A stretch of 64,000 nt of DNA from Clitopilus passeckerianus (lineage: Eukaryota; Basidiomycota; Agaricomycetes; Agaricales; Entolomataceae): the NCBI GenBank assembly GCA_944990035.1, contig CALYLX010000111.1:1116001-1180000 (forward strand), given 5' to 3'. Position 1 is the first letter of the stretch. The number at the start of each line of letters is the position of its first letter. Position numbers and translations under genes: made by a program. The notes under the pieces are model-generated. The model searched no databases. It was not told the origin of the DNA and saw nothing but the letters and a program-made list of their open reading frames with translations. This document shows, piece by piece, positions 32,807 to 45,549 of the stretch.

Positions 32807-35228
32807 GCTGTCGTTTATCCACTTGGTAACAAGGTAGGAGGTAAAGGCTTCGCAGAACTAGCTGCTGAAGCTACTAGAGAATGGACTGGCCAAAAAGACC
32901 CTAATGAATGGAAAGACCGTATAGGTCAAACGAATGGATGGTGGACGTTGAGTCGAGAGGAACGACGAGCACTTGCAGATGAGAGATGGGAACAACAGCG
33001 AGCGTTACCCTTCACAACAGTCCTCTTTCTGATTTTGGCAAGGTACCATGCGCACCGCAATACAACCGACCGAACTGAAAATCTTTTGATCCACACGTTG
33101 CTCTGCCCCGCACCATTTATTCAGAAAATTTAGACCATAGGCTGAGAATAGTCACTGGTACTCCTGCCAGCACATAGCCCTACAGCCGAAATTGTGGACG
33201 TACTACCTTCATTCGGCTTCAGCCTTTCGCCACGGCGAATCTAGCCAAGACAAGATACCACCTAAACGGGCGATCTCACGCCCGACTGCGCCCGACTTGA
33301 TTCTGGCTAAAGATAGTCTGGAATATATTTCTGTTTGGGTAAACATAACGTGCTTGAGTCCAATTGCGCCACTCGGAAGTTTAATCGATTGCTGAGGTGG
33401 TTGGGATCGTGACTGAATTGCCCAATTACTGCCCAGGCGATACTTATGACATGTCAACTACCGGGCTGCTGCTTCCAAGGACTCGGATGTTCACAATCTG
33501 GCATGTCTCATTCAAATCAGACCCTTCATACGGTCGCAACCCGGCTGCAATGCCTGGTTAAGTATCTGCCTGTCCTGGTGAAAAGACCATAATCCCCATG
33601 TAGATCGTGTAAACCTTGAAGGATTCCTTCAGCAGACGCGCACGCAGTATGCCTTATACCATGGCACCACGACTTACCACATTTTCGTCATCCATATGCC
33701 GCCTCTTAACTTCTCTGGCCCGGCGGTAGTTCAACAATGCGCCAAAATAGTATGTAGCTACCCTATTCAACCTAGAGACACATATTGATTCGGTACGCGA
33801 GATGTGGGCAATCGTACTCTGGTTTATGGTCGTGTGAGATACTATGGTAGGGGGTGCGGTTACACCCTATGGATCCGATCCCTACAGTCCCCTGCGGGCA
33901 TTATGCGAGATGTCCGCCAATCGTCCCTGGGTAGATGTCCTGTCAAAGGATCATCCACGAGGATTGCTGCCCCGGACCTCAAAGACGCTTCTTTTGGCTT
34001 TTTAAGGGACCGTTCTCCATCGAAGATGCGATTTGAAACCTTTATGTGCATTTCTCTCATAGTACTGCGTGATAGGCCGTGCCCCAATTTCCGGCAATAG
34101 CAGATACATTACCGGATGGCAATATCTGGCGTACAGGAAAAATTGTCTCTCCAAAGGTACAGAATGATGTCCAAGCATTTCGAATGCATGGTCAAGGATT
34201 GCCACAAACCTATTCGAACCCGGAAACGGTGGAATAAAATAATTACTGAACTTCAATTGCGGGTCATCGGTCAGGTCGAATGTTGGACAGATAGGCGCCG
34301 GTAAGAACGGTGAAGAAAGATAGTCAAAGGTGTGCAGTGGATCAAGAACCTGCCAGAAAGATCTCATATGATGATGTCGGCGGGTCCCCAAGACTAGTTC
34401 GGCGCGATTCTCATCGAAAATAAGGAGATTGGCGGGTCAAAAGGGGTCTTTTTGACCCCGAAACGAGCCGAAGTGGTGTTACGGGGCGTCAGAGGCAGCA
34501 GGGCCATTACGCATTTGCTGAGTCATTGACTTAGTGAGGATGCTTCGTGCAGCGTTTACAAGGGGACTTATGTGAATTCTTAACATCCTTTGTCACTATA
34601 CAAAAGTATATTAAGCGCCAGATAACTACAATAATCATGGCCGTGCATGTCCATTGTCAAATTTTTTGAGAACAAGGGCACCGACAAGGGCTAAAGTCAA
34701 CGATATAATGAAATTCAAACTCCGATGACACAGCTTTGAACTGGGCTCATCTCCTGTTCCTCTTCTGACATCCTTCATATACCTTTCTTTCCGCTGTTAC
34801 CTCTAAACGCTTCTTATACTCGTTTTACGACCTCCATCCTCTTAGAGCAAACTACTGGTAAGCGTCTCCGCCATGTAAACAACCCTTTATGCGGTCAGGT
34901 AGCGAGGAGTGGCATCTGCCAACAACCCTTCAACCTTCGATTCATTTGCGCTCCACCCAAGATCATACAAACGTGGTCAAGAAACGCTCTGTCAACGCTT
35001 AGAGAAATCAGCCTAATTTTTGTATTGCTGAAAGACCTTGTGTTGCTGCACACTATCGCCTCCAGCCGCAGCCACGTTACCTGTGTTGACAACTGTCTGA
35101 TCCACACGCCCTCCTGCCCTTGACCGCATTTGGAACCCTCGACCTTTCCCCCTTCCTCATAAAAACCCGCTCCTCATCGAATCCAGTCCTAACTCTCTTT
35201 TTCTTTCCACAGAACACACACTCGATAT
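32807..35228. other. Divergent intergenic region, no gene recognised
   Basis: About 2.4 kb separate chitin synthase (minus) and casein kinase 1 (plus). Frames at 32597-33133 (+) and 34002-34391 (-) were examined and not called. The stretch just upstream of the chitin synthase start is pyrimidine-rich on its coding strand, as is common for fungal promoters. Confidence 0.5.
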
Positions 35229-36484
35229 ATGGCAGATTCTTCCTCACACCGATTGGACCTTCGAGTCGGTGGCAAATATAGGTTGGGCAAGAAGATTGGA
35301 TCCGGCTCATTCGGTGCGTCTATATATTTTGCCGCCTATGTCGTGGAACGTGCTTACCATTTCCCCTAGGTGACATCTATCTTGGAATCAACATCATCTC
35401 TGGTGAAGAGGTCGCCATCAAGCTCGAGTCCGTCAAGGCCAAGCACCCTCAGCTTGAATATGAGTCAAAGGTCTACAAGACTCTAGCAGGCGGTGTCGGC
35501 GTTCCCTTCGTTCGATGGTTCGGCACTGAATGCGATTATAATGCAATGGTTCTCGATCTTCTTGGGCCCTCTCTCGAAGACCTTTTCAACTTCTGCAACC
35601 GCAAGTTCAGCCTGAAGACCGTCCTGCTTTTGGCAGATCAGCTTGTAAGTTGTGTATTTGTAGTATTACAGCCTTGCCTTCTGACTTAGTTGTGGCCCTT
35701 TCCGTAGATTTCTCGCATCGAGTACATCCACTCTCGCAACTTCATTCATCGCGACATCAAGCCCGACAACTTCTTGATGGGCATTGGCAAACGTGGCAAT
35801 CAAGTCAACGTCATCGATTTTGGTCTTGCAAAGAAGTTCCGAGACCCCAAGACCCACCTCCACATCCCGTACAGGGAGAACAAGAATTTGACGGGCACTG
35901 CCCGCTATACCTCCATCAACACTCATCTTGGTGTTGAACAAGCCCGCAGGGATGACCTTGAATCCCTTGCTTATGTCCTCATGTATTTCCTCCGTGGATC
36001 TCTGCCGTGGCAAGGTCTCAAGGCTGCCACCAAGAAGCAGAAATACGATCGTATCATGGAGAAGAAGATGACTACCCCTACGGATCTCCTCTGCCGTGGC
36101 TTCCCTAACGAATTTGGAATCTTTCTCAATTATACTCGCGCCCTTCGCTTCGATGACAAACCCGACTACTCATACCTTCGCAAGCTGTTCCGCGACCTCT
36201 TCGTCAGGGAAGGCTATCAGTATGACTATGTCTTCGACTGGAGCGTTCAGCGCCACACCCAGGACGATGCCGCCAACAAAGGAGCTGCTCGTCGAAAGGT
36301 CGTCCAGGAGGAAGATGACCATCGCCAGAGCGATAGGATGTAAGTATACGTTTTTCTCTTAGCTGATGACCTTTTTCTAACGATTCTGTACAGGCTTCGC
36401 TCTCACACCCGCCAGGCTCAACAAGCTGGCCCAGCTGGTGTTCAGCCTCGTGGAGGCCGTGGTCGGGATGCTGAAGTTTGGTAA
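35229..36484 (+). CDS. Casein kinase 1, delta/epsilon (Hrr25/Hhp1-like)
   Basis: This is a predicted 360-residue serine/threonine kinase. The exons are 35229-35313, 35370-35644, 35708-36339 and 36394-36484. Kinase landmarks are the Gly loop [21 protein letters not shown] (Lys46), [12 protein letters not shown] (Asp136) and [13 protein letters not shown] (Asp157). CK1 signatures include [20 protein letters not shown] and [20 protein letters not shown]. The close match to the CK1 delta/epsilon group and the short Gln/Gly-rich tail ([19 protein letters not shown]) fit Hrr25/Hhp1. Family roles include DNA damage response, membrane trafficking, meiosis and clock-protein phosphorylation. No C-terminal prenylation Cys pair is present, so it is not the Yck type. 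The upstream start [18 protein letters not shown] is standard. Confidence 0.97.
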
Positions 36485-37606
36485 ATCTCTACTAGGGTTT
36501 TGGGTTTCCTGCGGTTGTTGCGCACTCCGAGTATGTGCCAAGCTTGGAAGGTGTGAAGAAGATGTTATTTTCAACTGAAGACTCGGAAATTGTGGCTGGT
36601 TGTCCTTGAAGTACGGTTGGACCGTGCTTGAAGAGGGCCAAAGGGAGAGAACTATGAGATGATGTAGTGGCAGGCAGTGGAGCTCGTCCGGAGACGATTG
36701 CAGAGTTGTTCATATTAACTGCGGCTTATTGGGTTTCCCAACGACTTCCATTCTCCCTCAAATTTCCGATTGGCCCTCCGTCCGGCAGGGTGTGCGGCGG
36801 TTTACGAATCACGACGAAGAATCATACGGCTTGTTGTTGCCTCGGCTTCATTCACGAAACGGACGCTTTTTCTATTCACGTCTTTCCTCTTGACAATACC
36901 ATTCATCAGACTTGGTGCGACGAGGTTGACCGCTTCTTTCCCCTCCCCCATTCATCATTACATATAATCATGAAATCTACCATAGTTTGCGCCCATAAAC
37001 ACGTAGGATTCAATGACACCCTTCCTCGCTTTTATTACTACATATTCCGTTAACCTTCACTCAAGTACCACCCTCCTTCTGTGCTTTGCACTTCCTATTA
37101 TCTTCTCCCCATCCCTACTGTACAAACGATTATCATGCTTTCGCCGTACTTTCTTCCATTCGCTACATCTCTTTCCCCGCATTTGTTGTCCTCTTATCCC
37201 CACCTCCATCTGCTGTCCGCTTGGTAGGACCGCATGAAGGGCGCGCAGATAGGAGAGGGCGTCGCGTCTGGCTGATCTTGGTGTGGTTGGTGAAGCAAAG
37301 ATGCCACTGCAGTACATGCGTTCATAGCCCTCCGACCAGGCGCATAATAATGGCCATAATTGTTTCGACAATATTTCTATGTAGATTGAAGTAAATATAA
37401 TGTCGTGTTATTCTCTGCAGCTTCCATTTGAACGATTGGTCAACAACTGCTCTACTTCATTGGTGAGGCTTTCAGGCAGTGCAGCTGATTGTGATAATCC
37501 CGGGGTGTAGCCAAACAGTTGTCGTTACGCCGCCAAACAAACCCTCCACGTCTGCAATTCGGGTTCACCGCGAAGAGGCAGATTGGCACCTATACCGCTA
37601 ACGACA
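36485..37606. other. Intergenic, no gene recognised
   Basis: This is the 1.1-kb gap between casein kinase 1 and COPI gamma, both on the plus strand. It holds the 3' UTR of the kinase and the promoter of the next gene. Open frames here lack start, splice and motif support. Confidence 0.5.
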
Positions 37607-40600
37607 ATGGCCTCTTTCTCCATGGCACTGGCCTCTAAAAAGGAGGAAGAGAGCGGGCTAAGCTCCTACTACAATAACAAAACCACGATCATCCAGGAAG
37701 CTCGCGTTTTCAATGAATCCCCCGTCAGTCCAAGGAAGTGCCGGGCACTCCTAACGCGTATCGTCTATCTGTTGTATATTGGAGAAACCTTTGGGAGTCA
37801 GGAGGCCACTACACTATTCTTTGGAACAACCAAGTTGTTCCAGAATAAAGACGTACGTACATGATCTACTGAGATGATCATCTTGAAGCTAATTCGTGCC
37901 ACAGAGTGCTTTACGCCAGGCAGTCTATTTGGCAATCAAGGAGCTTGCAACCACAGCAGAAGATGTGATCATGGTAACTAGCAGTATAATGAAGGATATG
38001 CAGCCAAATTCGGAGGTTATCTATCGAGCAAATGCAATTCGAGCTTTGTGTAGGATCATTGATGTGTGTTCATCCCAGTTTTTTATTGCAAACCTACTGA
38101 CTTATGATAATGATCAAATTAGCCCTCGATGGCTCAGGGTGTCGAACGTTTCTTCAAGGCTGCAATAGTGGATCGCAACCCGTCAATATCATCCGCTGCA
38201 TTGGTCTCCGCGTATCATCTATTCCCTGCTGCCAAGGACGTGGTCAAGCGATGGGTCAACGAAGCCCAGGAAGCCGTCAATGCTAAATCCTCCTCCTCCT
38301 TTTTTGGAAGCAGTTCTATGGGTAGCTCCTACCTTGGCTTCGGTTCTTCAAATCAACCCACCGGACCCCAAACACATACGTCGACAAGCTACGCAACTCA
38401 GTATCATGCCCTCGGCCTACTGTACCTAATTCGTCAGCAGGACAGGATGGCTATTACGAAGATGATTCAACAGCTCGGAGGGGGGAAGTCAGGATCTGGG
38501 ACAACCTTGAAAAACCCGATGGCACTTTCCATGCTCATTCGCTATACCGCGAAGGTGATGGAGGAGGATCCTAAGTTCGTTCTTACAACACACTACTGAT
38601 ATACCGGAAGCCTGACCTTTGTGCAGTGTTCAACGGCCTATGCTTGAACTTCTTGATGGCTGGTTGAGGCACAAGAGTGATATGGTCAACTTCGAAGCTG
38701 CTCGTGCTATCTGCGAAATGAAAGGCGTCCAAGCCTCTCAGCTCACAAAAGCGATTTCTGGTATGTTCCTTACCGCCAGAGAAATGAAGGAGTATACCAA
38801 CACCATCCAGTTCTCCAGCTATTCCTTTCGTCACCCAAGGCAGTCCTCAAATTTGCCGCGACTCGAACCCTTGCCACACTCGCGGTCGCCCATCCCGCTA
38901 GCGTGGCTACCTGCAACGTCGATTTGGAAAGCCTGATCGCCGATCCAAACAGAAGTGTTGCCACCTATGCCATCACGACCCTTCTCAAGGTATTACTAGA
39001 CTGTCTTCAGCTTGGTCCGTTCAAGTTTACTGAAATTACCTCACAGACTGGAAATGAAGCGTCTGTCGACCGCCTGATTAAACAAATCACTGGCTTCATG
39101 ACAGAAATCAGTGACGAATTCAAGGTCATCATCGTTGATGCTATTCGTTCTCTTTGCCTCAAATTTCCGACAAAACATGCTTCTATGCTTACCTTCTTGT
39201 CCGGCGTTCTTCGTGACGAGGGTGGTTACGACTTCAAGCGAGCTGTTGTTGAGGCCATGTTTGATATGATCAAGTTCATATCTGATGCTAAAGAGCAAGC
39301 CTTATCTCACCTCTGCGAGTTTATCGAAGACTGCGAATTCACCAAGTTGTCCGTGCGGATCCTCCATCTGCTTGGCTCCGAAGGTCCCAAATCACCTCAG
39401 CCTGCAAAATATATCCGGTTCATTTACAACCGTGTTGTGCTCGAGAATGCGACGGTGCGGGCAGCGGCCGTTGCTAGCCTGGCAAAATTTGGGGTCAATG
39501 CAATTGATGCTGCTTTGAGGAAGAGCATCACGGTGCTGTTGACAAGGTGGCTTACATTCTCACTTTCGCGCATTCAAAGTTCTGACGGGGGTTCCTACTT
39601 CGTAGATGCTTGGACGATGTTGATGATGAGGTCAGGGACCGCGCTGCATTGTACCTCAAAACTTTCTCGGATAAGCCTCTTGCCAATGTCTACGTCAAGG
39701 AAGGTGAGGTTTTAGAGACATTTTACCAACTTATATCAAGTACTGATTCGGATACGACAGAGTCTGTTTTCTCCCTCTCTGCTCTGGAGGCAAAACTTGT
39801 GGCTTATGTAAAGGATCCTGCGGCGATCGCTCAGCCCTTCGATACCTCATCCGTTCCCAAAATTAGCCGTACACAGGCTGCTCAAGAGGCTGCCCGTAAG
39901 TGACCGCTGTTTTCTGGATCACAACCATTTACTGACCACCGTGCCTCAGGTCCAAGCACATTGGATACCATTGGGGCGCCCGCTAAGAAAGCATCAGATT
40001 CACCGCCTCCCCCTACCGCTGCGGAAACTCAGTCCGCGTTCGCCCAGCAACTAGCTGATATTCCGGAAATTGCGGCCTTCGGTGCTGTGCAGAACAGCAG
40101 CACGCCTTCGCAGTTAACAGAGAGCGAGACTGAGTATCAGGTCACTTGTGTGAAGCACGTCTTTTCAGAACACGTCGTCTTTCAGGTCAGCTTGACGACA
40201 CTTTCTTGGTTAGCGATTCATTGACTCTTGTTGACAGTTTAATGTGTCAAATACTCTACCTGACACGGTCCTTGAAGGGGTTTCGGTTATTATGCAACCC
40301 CAAGAGGGCACCGAGCTAACCGAAGACTTCATCATGCCTTTGGCATCTCTAACTACCGCAAACTCGCCGGGCATCGTTTACGTCTCCTTCTCGAAGTCGG
40401 AACCATATGCCGTCGGGTCATTTTCTTGTCTACTCAAATTCCGCAGCAAAGAACTAGATCCCGACACAGGCGAACCCGAAGAAGATGGATATGACGACGA
40501 ATACCAACTTGAAGAGTTAGACCTCAGTGCATCAGACTACATCATGCCCAACTATGCTACGTTCGGTTCTGAATGGGATAGGTTGAGGTCTGCCCCCAGC

Positions 40601-40942
40601 GCCACAGAGACTTTCGCTCTAGCCGCGATGGACAGCTTGAAAGGTCAGTATATTCTCACCTTGATCTAATTTTACTCGCTTCTGACTAACGATGATACCA
40701 CAGCTGCCTGTGATTCGATCGTTGAAGTGTTAAACATGGAAGCATTGGGAGGTACAGAGAACCCGTCATCGACATCCTTGCACACCCTACAGTTGTCTGG
40801 CCTAGTGACAGGAGGGGGTGGTAAGGTGCTGGTCCGTTGTCGAATGACATATTCTCACGGCTCAGGTGTTACATTGGAGCTAAGCGTCCGTGCGGAAAGC
40901 CCAGAAGCGTGTCAACTTGTGCTTGCGGCAGTGGGCGGTTGA
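37607..40942 (+). CDS. SEC21: Coatomer subunit gamma (COPI)
   Basis: This predicted 946-residue gamma subunit of the COPI coat drives Golgi-to-ER vesicle transport. Ten exons are 37607-37852, 37905-38063, 38123-38574, 38627-38760, 38811-38989, 39047-39546, 39606-39895, 39950-40185, 40238-40643 and 40704-40942; all ten phases agree. The N-terminal adaptin-like trunk reads [44 protein letters not shown] and [20 protein letters not shown]. The middle trunk follows with [20 protein letters not shown] and [21 protein letters not shown] Pro/Ala linker leads to the appendage domain ([39 protein letters not shown]), which ends [20 protein letters not shown]. The start [20 protein letters not shown] was chosen as the first ATG in frame. 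Confidence 0.97.
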
Positions 40943-41467
40943 TGTTTTGTAGTTTGTGTCATCTTGTTTCTTAGAATCACCCAATTCCATATCCGTATAC
41001 TTGTGGGGTCGATTTTTCGGACTAAAGGATGGGTAGGGCACAAACAGCAGTGCATTTGTTGCTGAGGTGCTGCCACTTGTTTCATTTCTCTGTGTGCACA
41101 CACATCGTACTGCGGTGAAAGGCAACATCTATCCAGTCAGAGGGCCGATCAGCAAGCGTACTTTGTTTCGAGGCGGTCGCGGCCTTGACAAATACCCCGT
41201 GTTAGGTTGCGCTGTGATTAATGATGTCCAATATGGGGATCGTTCGGTTTTATTTTACCTGATCAGCCGGCGGGTTTTTGGGGATTGTCTTATATATTAT
41301 CGTATGATACAAAATCATTTCGGTTCGGTTTGCCACTAAGCTTTGATATTTAAAAGACTCTTTAGACCGCAGGCTCAACCGCAACGACGTCTACGCCGAC
41401 GACCCACTAGTCTGACCCCACTGCCCAAACTCCCCTCTGGGCCTTCCCTCCACCACAGCCACAAGCA
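40943..41467. other. Intergenic, no gene recognised
   Basis: This 525-nt spacer lies between COPI gamma and pantothenate kinase (both plus). It contains AT-rich stretches near 41280-41300; no clear element could be assigned. Confidence 0.5.
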
Positions 41468-43299
41468 ATGGCATCGTCTGCCCCGTCATTACCGTCCGCA
41501 AAGGTTATTCATGTCGACACTCGGGGTGCAGTAATATTGTCGGAAGAGTCACCGGAGGTACGAGGAGCCAGCTTCAATATAGCCATCCATGACAGCTAAC
41601 TGCTCTCCAGACCAGGGACAGCCGAGGGATCTACTTTCCAAATCACATCGAACCTGTATCCCACATTGCAGTCGACGTGAGTCCCCAGTATTATGGAGCA
41701 GCATATTTTTGGCTGCTTGTGTGCTGGCAAAAAAAGGTTAACGCTTTTGTTCCGCTGATAGGTGGGGGGATCTCTTGCAAAAGTTGTATACTTTACACGT
41801 TCACCAGAACCACCTTCATCTCCGTCTATCGCTGCCACGAATGGATCCAACAGCCCACCTAGCACCATCTCAACACCACCATCAGGTGATGCGGAAGGAC
41901 GCACGACACCACCGCTGTCATCCAGTGCGAAGCGCAATGGTGCATTGACGCCCCTTATTCTAGACGCCGCGAACGGTGCGGGCAACGGTATCGCTCGGTT
42001 CCATGAGAACATGGTTCGAGATACCCTTCTCCGACGGACAGTTCAGCATTTCCCCGGCGGCTCATTGAACTTCGAACGGTTCGAAACCGATAACATCCAC
42101 GAATGTGTCGAGTTCATCCAATCCCTTATCGAGCGGTCTGCCGAAGTTAATCAAGTGCCGATAGAGGAGATGCGGCAGGGGGTGAAGATTATGGCGACCG
42201 GCGGAGGTGCTCACAAGTTCTACGAGTTATTCAAGGACACCCTCAAAGTGGAAGTCCGGCGGGAGGATGAGATGGAATGCCTGATCGAGGGACTCAAGTT
42301 CATCACCTTGATTCCGGATGAAGTATATTACTTCTCGGACGAGCTCATTCATTCCTTCTCCTCTTCAACCGCCTCTTACAAGCTGCAACAACAAACATTA
42401 CCAGTGCCTCAAACCAATGGTGTCCTGGAACGACCAAGTCCCAGCCCACCCGAGTTCGGTGTCATCTTTGAAAGCGAACCCACCCCTCAGATGCCTTGTC
42501 TTCTTGTCAACATCGGATCGGGTGTATCTATTATCAAGGTCGATGAAAATGGCGGATTTGAACGTATAAGCGGTACCAGTCTAGGAGGCGGCACATTGTG
42601 GGGTCTCCTGAGTATGCTTACCCCCGCAACGACTTTTGATGGTATGTGTTCCCTAAATTACTATCAAGTTAATCGTCGGCCGCTAACCTCCTGATCTGTA
42701 GAGATGTTGGCGTTGTCGGACGAGGGCGACAATGCTACGGTTGACATGCTCGTTGGAGACATTTATGGTCAAGACTACAGCAAACTCGGCCTCAAATCAA
42801 CAATGATTGCCAGTTCTTTCGGTAAAGTCTTCAAGAAAGGTGGCAGGAAGGGACCATTCCGACCAGAAGATATCAGCAGGAGCTTGCTCTATGCTATTTC
42901 GAACAACATCGGACAAATTGCGTGAGTGCCTGGGCGTGCTTATCTTCCCTCTCCAATAATTCTGATGATCGAACAGGTACATGAATGCCGAGAAGTACAA
43001 CTTGGACAGGATCTACTTCGGTGGCTGTTTTATTAGAGGTGATTCGCAAATGATATCATGGCCTTGGTTCAAAAAACTGATACGCGGAGTATTTTTCAGG
43101 TCATGCTGCGACTATCACCACACTCTCCTACGCCATACGGTTTTGGAGCAAGGGAACTAAGAGGGCCATGTTCCTGCGGCACGAAGGCTTTTTGTATGTG
43201 TCTTTACTTCGTGTTTGGAGAAAGTCTGGCTTATCAACCAACCGTAGGGGATCTATTGGCGCATGGATCCGGAATATTGAACAAGGAACTGACTCATAA
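41468..43299 (+). CDS. Pantothenate kinase (eukaryotic type II)
   Basis: This is a predicted 487-residue enzyme of the first step of coenzyme A synthesis, phosphorylating pantothenate. Seven exons are 41468-41557, 41611-41676, 41762-42641, 42702-42921, 42977-43038, 43100-43193 and 43248-43299. Landmarks are IAVDVGGSLAKVVYF (ATP-binding start), GGSLNFERFET, KIMATGGGAHKFYELF, CLLVNIGSGVSIIKVDENG, RISGTSLGGGTLWGLL, and LLYAISNNIGQIAYMNA followed by IYFGGCFIRGHAATITTLS and KRAMFLRHEGFLGSIGAW. An insert of about 50 Ser/Pro residues near residue 65-110 is variable in fungi. The second intron is 85 nt, longer than the others (53-61 nt). Confidence 0.96.
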
Positions 43300-43836
43300 A
43301 GGATGTGCTGAACAATGAATAACTTATACCTCCTTTGAAAGCTAATTTACCAACTGTATATATATACCACACTGGCTGGAGCCAGATAGCTACTCAGTGT
43401 AACCCTGACCATGATATCATACAATCACTGATAATCATTCCATTATGGATGAATTTGGTATCTTTTCTGACGACAACGGCGATGTTCGGGGTAAATTGCA
43501 ACTGGGCGCTCTACGTACGATCCACTATTGACATCGGTTCTGCCGGTGCCTCAACGGCCAAACGACCGAGCATTTTACAGAAAATAGGCTGATTTCGTCC
43601 AATGTCATCGATTGAATTACGGCATGTCGACCGTTTCCTTTAGGGTACAACGACAATCATTATCATGGCAGCTTCAAGATCGGGCGCTTGGATATCCGGA
43701 TCTTTCGATGATGAATCATTGAACCAGTAGTAATCACAACTTTTTTGTCGAAAATGCAGACGTGGGAAACTTGAAAGTATAGCAGTTCCTATGGGTCTAA
43801 GAAGTTTGTAATCCCCGGTCTTGTTCTAAGCCTGCT
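43300..43836. other. Intergenic, no gene recognised
   Basis: This 537-nt spacer lies between pantothenate kinase and the triple-homeodomain gene. Nothing beyond AT-rich stretches was seen. Confidence 0.5.
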
Positions 43837-45466
43837 ATGAGCCTCCCACCACCTCAAGATGCTCAAAAAGAAAAGCAGCAACAACAGAAAAAACCACGGC
43901 ATCGCCATTCACCCAGCCAGTTGGCTGCTTTGAACGAACTATTCGAGCAGGATGAACACCCACCACTTGAGCTACGATCGGCTTTGGCTGAGCGCCTTGG
44001 GATGTAAGAGGATTTAACGGATATCCTTTGTTCCTGATGCTAATTATCCCTTTTCTACAGGGAAACAAAGACTGTGAATGCTTGGTTCCAGAATAAAAGG
44101 GCGTCGTCGAAGAAAAGGTCTCGTGTAACCCCTCACGACAGCCCTTCATCAAATTCCTCCACCCACACATCTGGTCAATCCCTCTCCAACAATCCACGAC
44201 TCATCCGACAGTTACGTCCAGACGGCGACGAGAAGTTCCACTCTATCGAGCCCACTATACCTCCCGACTATCTCGCGTTGTCTCCCCTTTACCGGGACCA
44301 GTCAGATCATCATCAATTCTTCTCAGACACGGAAACCATGCCTCGTCGACTACGATTAAGCCCTTCGGACGACCAAGCTGAGGAGCTTCGGAAGCATTAC
44401 GATCTCAACCCTCATCCAACAGCTGATCAGCGCCAAATTTTGGCTGAACGCACTGGAATGTACGGACTTTTCCTCTTGTCAATGATTGTATCCCCATTTA
44501 TCAATCCTCGTTTTTCCCAAATCACATCCTTATAGGCACTATCAAAGCATCACCAATTGGTTCCAGAATCAACGCAACCTTTCAAGGAAGCAGAGGGACG
44601 ATGACCACGATGGCCTCCCTCCCAATCCTTCAACGCCACCGTCAAGTGATCACCACCATGGCGAAATTCGCAGCTACTCTGCGTTTCCACCCCCGTCCAA
44701 TCACCCCTCTCTGGGTCTGCCATCACAGCATTTGGGCTATCATCCTGCCTTTGCGACCGTACCGAGGGTAAAACGTTCTCCCTCCGTTTCCCCCTCAATC
44801 GATGAACGTCCCCACAAACGGTCTTCCTCGTCTCGATATGCCGGTGCGCCGTACAGCAGTTCATCCCTCTCCTCGGGCTCCCGTCCTCGTCGATCGCGGC
44901 CCGAGCCTTATCAGCTGGAAGCCTTGAAGAAACTCTTCATGAAAACTCACACTCCTACGATTGAGGAGCGTTCCGCCTTGGCTCTGGAAGTCGGCATGGA
45001 TGTGAGCAAGGTGACCAATTGGTTCAGGAATCTCAGACAGACTACCCGCAAACAAACCAAGCGTGCCGGCAGTGTGGATGACGATGACGATGATAGCATT
45101 GGTCACTCGGGAACATTCCGTTCCGTGAGCCCTTCATTCCATTCGTCTGCATCCTCAGCGTCTATGGACATTGAAGGTGACGACTATGATCTGAGCGGGC
45201 CTCACTCGGACATAGGGAGCGATGACGATTATCAGGAAGCAGTCACGCCGCCACCCGAATCCGCAATTGCAATTCCTGCAGCTACTACTTCGGCTTCTTC
45301 AACTCCGTCGTCTTCTTCCAGGATATCGATAAGTCAGCTGACGGTGGCTGCTGTCGATTACGCCTCTTTCGCAGATTTAGAGGGGATTTCCCTCGGCCAG
45401 TACTCTGGCGTCAAGATTGAGGATGCACTACTGCTGTTGAGTTTCCATCAGCACGTTGTGCACTAA
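43837..45466 (+). CDS. Homeobox protein with three homeodomains
   Basis: Three exons (43837-44003, 44061-44459, 44536-45466; introns 57 and 76 nt) encode 498 residues with three homeodomain-like units. HD1, about residues 20-78, has RHRHSPSQLAALNELFEQDE and the recognition helix TVNAWFQNKRASSKKR. HD2, about 150-209, has RRLRLSPSDDQAEELRKHYD and the recognition helix SITNWFQNQRNLSRKQR. HD3, about 305-366, has RPRRSRPEPYQLEALKKLF and the recognition helix VSKVTNWFRNLRQTTRK. All three keep W-F and a following Asn; HD3 has Arg instead of Gln after W-F. Introns 1 and 2 fall at the equivalent site in HD1 and HD2, at the Gly-Met before the recognition helix, which suggests internal duplication. The C-terminal tail is acidic and Ser-rich and could activate transcription. 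It is not linked here to a mating-type partner or to a MIP-type neighbour. Nuclear role inferred; targets unknown. Confidence 0.88.
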
Positions 45467-45487
45467 CTTGTGCCCTCTTGGCTCCCT

Positions 45488-45549
45488 GTGAGTGCCTTCC
45501 TTGGAATGATCATCTATGAAATGCTAATTCCATTGCCCTTTTTTGGTAG
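45488..45549 (+). other. Candidate 3'-UTR intron of the homeobox gene
   Basis: Twenty-one bases after the TAA stop (45464-45466) a consensus donor GTGAGT begins. A pyrimidine-rich tract and TTTTTTGGTAG acceptor end at 45549, giving a 62-nt intron of the usual size. The stop lies less than 50 nt before the junction, so it should not trigger nonsense-mediated decay by the usual rule. Confidence 0.45.

Noticed and set aside
32597..33133. 178-codon plus frame with a protein-like stretch rich in Glu, Arg and Trp
   Set aside because: It begins antisense inside chitin synthase exon 1, has no suitable ATG after it, and lies in the presumed chitin synthase promoter/5' UTR.
34002..34391. 129-codon minus frame in the gap upstream of casein kinase 1
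   Set aside because: No domain recognised, no convincing exons before or after it; could be a remnant but cannot be supported.
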